From assembly GCA_030847615.1 (NCBI GenBank), contig JAUMIR010000015.1:7767501-7831500 (forward strand): a stretch of DNA of 64,000 bases, given 5' to 3'. The notes beneath the pieces were generated by a model. The model was not told where the DNA came from, did not search any database, and was given only the letters and a program-made list of their open reading frames with translations. The position numbers and the translations under genes are program-made. Below, piece after piece: positions 58,320-64,000 of this stretch (within the stretch, counting starts at the first letter, position 1; every line of letters starts with the position of its first letter). The stretch is from Gambelia wislizenii. Lineage: Eukaryota > Chordata > Lepidosauria > Squamata > Crotaphytidae.

Positions 58320-58800
58320 GACAATCAAGGAAAGGAGAGAAAAGCAGAGAAGGGAAAAGAATAATTAGAAAAGAAAAAAAAAGGAAAAGAGGATGAAAGA
58401 AAAAGAAAAGAGAGAGGAGAGGAAAACAAAGAAAGAGAGAGAAAAGAAAAGGATAAAAATAACGAAGAGAACAAAAAAGGAAAAGGGAAAAAAAGCACGT
58501 TGTCTATTACACCGTTGTCTCTGTTCCTGTTCCCTGTTTCCAAAATCAGCTTTCTCTCTTTGTCTCTCTGTAATTCTCTGCTCTCTTCACATGTCCAGCT
58601 TTCTCACGAATTCTAAGCTTTGGTCTGTTCCCCCTTCTTTCCCATCCGCCGCCTCCATCCTCATGCTTACTCCCCAATCGATTCTTCCTCTCTCTCCTCT
58701 TCCTCTCCTCCACGTCTCTTCCCTTCCAGCTCTCCTGGTCTTCCTCACCCTCCCTCCCCACTCCCTCCTCAGTCCCTCCTCAGTCCTCAGTAGTTTTGTG
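58320..58800. repeat. Purine-rich then pyrimidine-rich block
   Basis: 58320-58500 is almost pure A/G on the plus strand, and 58555-58790 is strongly C/T. The Lys/Glu/Arg-rich and Phe/Ser/Leu-rich ORFs here are composition artefacts. Confidence 0.7.
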
Positions 58801-59349
58801 CAGTTTGTTCAACAGTCATCAGATTCGGTTCACAACAGAGAGTTGCTCCCTTTTTTCAGAGTAACGATAGGGGTGAACTAATATTAGATGCTTTACGCTC
58901 CAAGCAGCTAATCTTCCCCTTATTCAAAGAAGTTGTGGAGGCATACCAATTGTCTGCTGTTTAAGTCCCAGCCTTTGTTACACCTGACCAGAAGCTGATT
59001 AACAAACAGAGGGAGCAAAAAGAGGTTCTGAGATATCCATGAGCTAAATGAGACACCTGTAGATACATTCACAGATGTATCAAAAGTCTCTCAAAAGCCT
59101 CTCAAAAGTCTCCAAGAATTCCATACCTCTAATGGGTTAGGTTAGTTTTTTCATCCAAATTGTAACATACAGTTCACTAACCGCTAGCCAGGTTCTCAAA
59201 CTTTCCTCAAACTCATAGTTGCATGGACAACCCCACTCAGCTCACAAAATCATATGAGATTCGGGTTCTCAGGTGACTCCCATAGTTCTCCTCGCTCTAT
59301 TTCCTCTGGCAAAAAGAGTCTCCTTATGAAGGAATTTTCTCCCCTCGTC

Positions 59350-60409
59350 AGGCAAACCTGTTTGAATAAAAGGGTTTTAACCTGCTGATGGAAGGACAAC
59401 CAAAGGCCATTCTGGCCTCCCTGGGAAGGGAGTTCCAGAGTCTAAGGGCAGACTTTGAGAAAGCTCTTGCAAGCATCCCCACAGATTGTGCTTTTGATGG
59501 TGGTGGGATTGAGAGATGGGCCTCTCCTGAGGAACTCTGAGCATGGGCTGGCTCACAGAAGAAGATATGATGTGCCAAATAGCCTGAAACTGAGCCGTGC
59601 CAGCTTTATACGTTATAACCAGAAATTTGAGTTGTGACTGGAAACTAACTGGCAGCCAAAGGAGCTGTTTCTACAGGGGTGTAGCATGGTCTCTGTAATC
59701 TGTCTCTGTTAACAGTATGCCACAAGAGACAGTGGAGGCTGGGAACACAGCTTTAATAGGGGATTAATTAAATTCATGGATACAAAGGCCATGGATGCCT
59801 AGACATGAGAAGGGCCACACAGCACCTCCTTTACCAGAACGATTTATGCCTCTGTATGTAAGTAGAAGGGGAACCAAAGATGGAGGATGTCGTTGCATTC
59901 TGTAATGTACAGAGAACACACGCTCACTTACAATCAATAATCTTCTTTATTGATGAGGAATCATGAGTCAGGAACGTAGTCAAAGCTGCAACTGAGGTAT
60001 ACACAGAAAAAGCTATAGATAAAAGGCATCTAGTGTGAGAAAAGGAGGGAGTCATAGGGAGGAATGAAGAGGGCTGTTAAGCCACCTGGCCAACCTTGAG
60101 CTCCTGGTAGGACCAGCGTTACCATGCCAACCAAGAGGCCTGGCTCGACTCCCAGACATTCCAAGGTCTGAGAAAGTATCAGGCCCAAACCAACTACATG
60201 TCAGGGCCTTCATGAATTCCACTCCAAAGCCCAGAATTCAGGGACGTCCTGACACATTCATGTCCTGCCTTTGGGCCTCTGTTTGGCCGTTGTGTGAACA
60301 GAATATTGGACTAAATGGGCTCTAGCAACTGTCAGAGGGCAGGGAATGGCATTAGCCCCACATTGGAGTGCCTCACTCCAATTGTACACCCCCCCAAACA
60401 ATGCCCCTA
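59350..60409. repeat. Unclassified repeat family, copy left of old copia
   Basis: 59350-59578 reads CCTGTTTGAATAAAAGGG...GGGAAGGGAGTTCCAGAGTC; its minus strand encodes SALRLWNSLPREARMA, a phrase common at LINE ORF ends. 59580-60400 matches 15290-15760. It is interrupted by a solo LTR (59901-60254) and ends at the 3' LTR of the old copia. Confidence 0.7.
59901..60254 (-). mobile_element. Solo LTR, 354 bp, with perfect TSD
   Basis: TG...CA ends on either strand, flanked by CATTC at 59896-59900 and 60255-60259. AATAAA on the minus strand near 59950 suggests minus orientation (TGTCAGGACGTCC...GTACATTACA). The paralogous repeat at 15595-15615 (ATTGCACTCAGGTCCTGCC) gives the uninterrupted empty site. 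Family unknown. Confidence 0.85.
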
Positions 60410-60410
60410 A

Positions 60411-61100
60411 AGTCAGGGTATGATGGGATAATCAATACCCAGGTGAAGCCAAAAACTGTCTCAGCAGACTTGGCAGCAACCCTTTCCCAAGAATAGTCAC
60501 ACACAGAGTGTTTGGCGTGCAGAAAACAGGAGGTGCTTTTAATCTTCAGTAGTTTCAATATGTACAAGCAAAATACTACGCCAGATATCTCAGGATCATA
60601 GGAAGAGAATTAACACTGGTCTGGCCTTCTTTTATACACACCAGTATGACATTGGCTTACCCAAGCACATGGTATATTGCATCAGATTTCTACCTTCATG
60701 GCTTTGTACTTTAGTAAGCCTCTTCTGGTGCAATCCTTCTCATGCAACTGTAGCATGATTAGCATGACTGGCAGTTCATGGAGTCAGTCATCATGACTCA
60801 GCATGGTTTCTGCAATTATTTGGCCTTTTTAAATTTTGGGTTCAGTAACCAATTCCTGACAATACCCTCCAAAATGATCAAACTACTGCGCAGGACACAT
60901 GGTTATCATTGCAACATAACATCATACACATACATTGTTAAACATTCATCGTCTGCCGGTTGACCTTTCCTTTTTTTGACCTTTCACCTTACACACCCGT
61001 GACAAGGCCCAGCCTCTTTGCCCTCTCCTCATGGCTTCCTGCTGAAAGGGTTTTTGTGAGCAGTCTGCAACATTGTCCTCTGATGGACAGGACTTCAGAG
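60411..61100 (-). mobile_element. Old copia: 3' end of pol, polypurine tract and 3' LTR
   Basis: The LTR (60411-60861) matches 10876-11328. On the minus strand a purine tract (TTTTGGAGGGTAT) precedes its TGTCAGG start. Pol remains read LKSCPSEDNVADC near 61095-61055, the continuation of LIQEG at 6265; compare the young element's QKGEIELRYIETQHNIADLF. The join is interrupted by CR1 copy J. It completes the element whose body is at 6265-11328. Confidence 0.88.
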
Positions 61101-62355
61101 ACAAGGTTCCCCATGACATTCTTCCCAACAAGCTTGTAAAATGTGGGCTAGACAAGTTAACTGTTCAATGGATTTGTAATTGGTTGACTGGCTGAACCCA
61201 AAGGGTGCTCAGCAGTGGCTCCTCTTCGTCTTGGAAAGATGTGACCAGTGGGGTGCCACAGGGTTCTGTCCTGGGCCCAGTATTATTCAACATCTTTATC
61301 AATGACTTGGATGAGGGAATTAGGGGCATACTTATCAAATTTGCAGATGACACCAAATTGGGAGGAGTAGCTAATACCCTAGAGGACAGGATCAAAATTC
61401 AGAATGACCTGGATAGACTGGAGAGCTGGGCCAAAGCTAACGAAATGAAATTCAATACGGAGAAATGTAAGGTACTGTACTTGTGGTGAAAAAATGAAAT
61501 GCATAGATATAGGATGGGGGAGACCTGGCTGAATAAGACTACGTGCAAAAGGGATCCTCTAACAACAATTAAATTCAATACGGAGAAATGTAAAGTGCTG
61601 CATTTAGGGCGGAAAAATGAAATGCATAAATATAGGATGGGAGAGACCTGGCTGAATGAGACTACATGCAAAAGGGATCTAGGAGTCCTAGTAGACCACA
61701 AGTTGAACATGAGCCAACAGGCCAATGCGGCAGCTAAAAAGGCCAATGCGATTTTGGGCTGTATCAATAGAAGTATAGTGTCTAGATCAAGGGAAGTAAT
61801 AGTGGCACTCTATTCTGCCTTGGTCAGACCTCACTTAGAATACTGTGTCCAGTTCTGGGCACCACAATTCAAAAAGGATATTTACAAATTGGAGCGTGTC
61901 CAGAGAAGGGCAACTAAAATGGTGAAAGGTCTGGAAATGATGCCTTATGAGGAGAGACTTAGGGAGCTGGGTATTTTTAGCCTGGAAAAAAGATGGCTAA
62001 GAGGCGATATGATAACCCTGTTTAAGTATTTGAAGGGATGTCACATTGAGGATGGAGCAGGCTTGTTTTCTGCTGCTCCAGAGACTGGAACATGGAGCAA
62101 TGGGTGCAAGCTTCAGGAACAGAGATTCCACCTCAACTTTAGGAGGAACTTTTTGACAGTAAGAGCTGTTCGGCAGTGGAACACACTCCCTCGGAGCGTG
62201 GGGGGGTCTCCTTCCTTGGAGGTCTTTAAACCGAGGCTGGATGGCCATCTGTCAGGGATGCTTTGATTGTGATTTCCTGCATGGGAGGGGGTTGGACTGG
62301 ATGGCTCTCGTGGTCTCTTCCAACTCTGCAATTTTATGATTCTATGATTCTATGA
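61101..62355 (+). mobile_element. CR1 LINE (copy J), duplicate of copy A
   Basis: 5'-truncated (starts CAAGGTTCCCCATGACATTC). 61205-61489 reads [19 protein letters not shown] and [10 protein letters not shown]. 61499-62266 is an open 255-codon C-terminal frame. It carries an internal 123-bp-period duplication (61448-61679). From 61652 onward it is almost identical to bases 1-703, with the same private variants and the same copia insertion point. Confidence 0.93.
61448..61679 (+). repeat. Internal tandem duplication in CR1 copy J
   Basis: AAATTCAATACGGAGAAATG...GCAAAAGGGATC occurs at 61448-61556 and again at 61571-61679, with a 14-bp linker. The two units differ at several bases. Other CR1 copies here have one unit. 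Confidence 0.85.
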
Positions 62356-62361
62356 CAAGAC

Positions 62362-63033
62362 TGTTAAGGAAAATGCAACATGGGACATACAGTGAAAGAA
62401 ATAAAATATGTATGTGAAAGTCACAATGACTAAGCAAGAGCAATTATGAAGCTACACAGGTGAAACTGCTAATGTAATCTAGAAGTTCTGAGAGCCAAGG
62501 ACAGAGGTACTGAATGCAGATTGGAAACACCTGAGAATCATTAAGTGTACAAGATGAAATGTTGAAATGCATGGGTTGGTCTTAAGTATGGGTGGAACTA
62601 CGTGGACCAATCAGAATGGAAGTACACACCCACTGGGTGGAAACTAGCTAGTGGGTGGTGATAAACAATGGCTATAAAATTGCAATGTTTGCCAATGTAT
62701 TGTGGAGTAGAGGTGGTGTAGTTTGGAGATATTGTGGAGTAGTGTGTAGAGATTGTGATTTGTTGACCATATAGTATATTTATATAGAAGAATAAAGTAG
62801 GTTTTATATAAAACTACTGAGTTGCCTGAGTGAATCCTGGAGACGTTTTGGAGACACCTGGAGAAGAGTGAGAAGGCTTGGAGAGTTTGTCAGGATCTTC
62901 AGCCTATTCTCTGAAACTCTGCTGCTTTGAAGGAAAGCATTAACCACTGATCTAAGCTGGTCGGCTCTGCTGCATAACAAGGTGGTGAGTTTGAGCCAGA
63001 GGTGAAGGGCTACAACTCCCATCATCCCTGACA
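62362..63033 (+). repeat. 5' LTR of second copia copy (672 bp)
   Basis: By eye identical to 710-1381, including the three positions at which 5588-6259 differs. Confidence 0.93.
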
Positions 63034-63251
63034 AGGGTTATGGGCCCAGTTACTAGAGCACCCAGCATCCACAGAAGCTGAAAGTTCCAGAGAGTGGAAG
63101 AAAGCTTTGTGGATGACAGATCAGAGCAAGTTGTTTGTGCTGCACTGATAAACCTCGTGAGTAAATCATTTTGTGTTTTGCTTAAGCCCAGACGGGTCGG
63201 CTGTGCATACTCAGAAGGACTGTGTCAAATTGAGTCACTGCACAAATCAAG

Positions 63252-64000
63252 ATGGAAATTCTAAAGTTTAGTAAATTAAATAGAAACAACTACTCTACCT
63301 GGAAGATTTATGCCCAATCTCTACTAGTAAAGGAAGGTCTGTGGTCAACAGTTGAAACAGGGCTGGCAGCCGATGCTGATGAAGCCACTCAAGGGAGAGA
63401 TAGTAAAGCAAAAGCCTGTCTTTATCTCATGCTTGAAGAAGACTTAATTAATGATGTCAGAGATAAAACGTCTGCCAAGGATGTGTGGGATACCTTGCAG
63501 AGATTACACACTCCTTCAACTGCTTTTGCAAAAATGCTATGGTCTAAAAGAATATACAGGCAAAAGATGGCTAAAGGGCAGTGTGTGATAGAACATTTAA
63601 AAATAATGCAAGATTTGTTTGTGCAAGCTGAACTGAGGGGAGTGCAAATTAGCAAAGAGCAGCAATGCTACATTTTAATAGAATCACTAGACTCTCCGTG
63701 GGACAACAGAACGAACAGCTTGCAGAACTTGCCAGAAGCTGAGCTTAATAGAGACTTAATTGTGGCCAGAATACTGGAAGAGAACCAGAGAAGAATGTCT
63801 GAGCAGGGTGACTCAGCAAGCTTAAAGACTGTGCCAAAACAACAAACATCTCCTGACTGGCGAATGCAGGAGGAAGCAGCCTCTACAAGGGAGCAACGGA
63901 GGTGCTTTTATTGTAAGAAGATTGGTCATCTGCAGAGACATTGTAAACATTTTGCAGCTGAGAGACGCAAGCAAGCAGAGAGCAGATGTCAGCCGCGGCA
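63252..64000 (+). CDS. Copia Gag-Pol, N-terminal part (partial at window end)
   Basis: Starts MEILKFSKLNRNN and stays open for the 249 complete codons visible, through the CCHC knuckle (CFYCKKIGHLQRHC). Relative to 1591-2339 only a handful of substitutions are seen (for example GTAGTA to CTAGTA near 63324, GACGTC to GATGTC near 63453, and three near 63678-63700). No stop is introduced. Confidence 0.93.
   Translation, partial: MEILKFSKLNRNNYSTWKIYAQSLLVKEGLWSTVETGLAADADEATQGRDSKAKACLYLMLEEDLINDVRDKTSAKDVWDTLQRLHTPSTAFAKMLWSKRIYRQKMAKGQCVIEHLKIMQDLFVQAELRGVQISKEQQCYILIESLDSPWDNRTNSLQNLPEAELNRDLIVARILEENQRRMSEQGDSASLKTVPKQQTSPDWRMQEEAASTREQRRCFYCKKIGHLQRHCKHFAAERRKQAESRCQPR

Larger units (their letters stand above)
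50591..59150 (-). mobile_element. Large degenerate L1 LINE (copy 2), interrupted by CR1
   Basis: Minus orientation. From high to low: a leader of simple sequence and polypurine/polypyrimidine stretches (about 57340-59150, left edge uncertain), ORF1 (57334 to 54750), ORF2 (54728 to about 51006) and a 3' UTR to about 50591. A CR1 (54998-56038) and a repeat (56145-56530) are inserted in ORF1. Better preserved than copy 1. Confidence 0.85.
62362..64000 (+). mobile_element. Second copy of the young copia (5' part, runs off window)
   Basis: Starts after the same AAGAC (62357-62361) at the same CR1 tail as the first copy. LTR 62362-63033, primer site 63035-63049, leader and gag follow. It is the same insertion event as 710-6259, seen in duplicated DNA. 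The leader carries 9 extra bases (ACGGGTCGG) after AAGCCCAG near 63190. Confidence 0.95.

Noticed and set aside
58393..58881. 162-codon ORF starting with a Lys/Glu/Arg-rich stretch
   Set aside because: Lies in the purine/pyrimidine simple-sequence block of the L1 leader.

Overview
The window is vertebrate, almost certainly squamate reptile (lizard or snake), nuclear DNA. The evidence is one intact corneous beta-protein (beta-keratin) gene set in a dense bed of CR1 LINEs with (ATTCTATG)n tails, L1, L2-like and BovB LINEs, 5S-rRNA-derived and tRNA-derived SINEs, and several LTR retrotransposons including Ty1/copia. Every call comes from reading motifs, repeat boundaries and target-site duplications (TSDs) by eye. 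No database search was run, so family names are by motif only.

Layout. 1-11.3 kb: a CR1 3' end carries a full-length, coding-intact Ty1/copia element (710-6259; 672-bp LTRs, TSD AAGAC, half-tRNA-iMet primer site, one 1321-residue Gag-Pol ORF). To its right is most of an older copia element in reverse orientation (6265-11328). 11.3-18.5 kb: a 5'-truncated L2-like LINE sits inside an unclassified repeat family, with non-LTR ORF2 tails and an old CR1. 19-20.1 kb: a 5S-derived SINE is split by an LTR element with a tRNA-Leu primer site, followed by a tRNA-SINE with a 13-bp TSD. 20-30 kb: the quietest stretch. It holds a solo LTR, CR1 copies and the beta-keratin gene (TATA at 26262, noncoding exon 1, 1.5-kb 5'UTR intron, 144-codon CDS 27883-28317, poly(A) signals). 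30-39 kb: decayed L1, a foldback insertion, and a degenerate Ty3/gypsy element inside a degenerate non-LTR element. 39-59 kb: two large degenerate L1 elements on the minus strand, separated by L2, BovB, CR1 and L1 fragments. 59-64 kb: the repeat family again with a nested solo LTR, then the missing 3' end and 3' LTR of the old copia, then a CR1 and the 5' end of a second copy of the young copia.

The main structural result is that positions 1-2339 and 61652-64000 are the same locus. Both have the same CR1 copy, the same copia insertion point and the same TSD, with roughly 0.4% divergence. The old copia also appears in rotated order: its left flank and 3' LTR lie at 59.3-61.1 kb, while its body and right flank lie at 6.3-11.4 kb. 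The simplest reading is a direct duplication with a period of about 61.65 kb that includes the beta-keratin gene. It could be a real tandem duplication or an uncollapsed-haplotype assembly artefact. The only convincing host gene is the beta-keratin. The other substantial ORFs belong to mobile elements or are chance ORFs.
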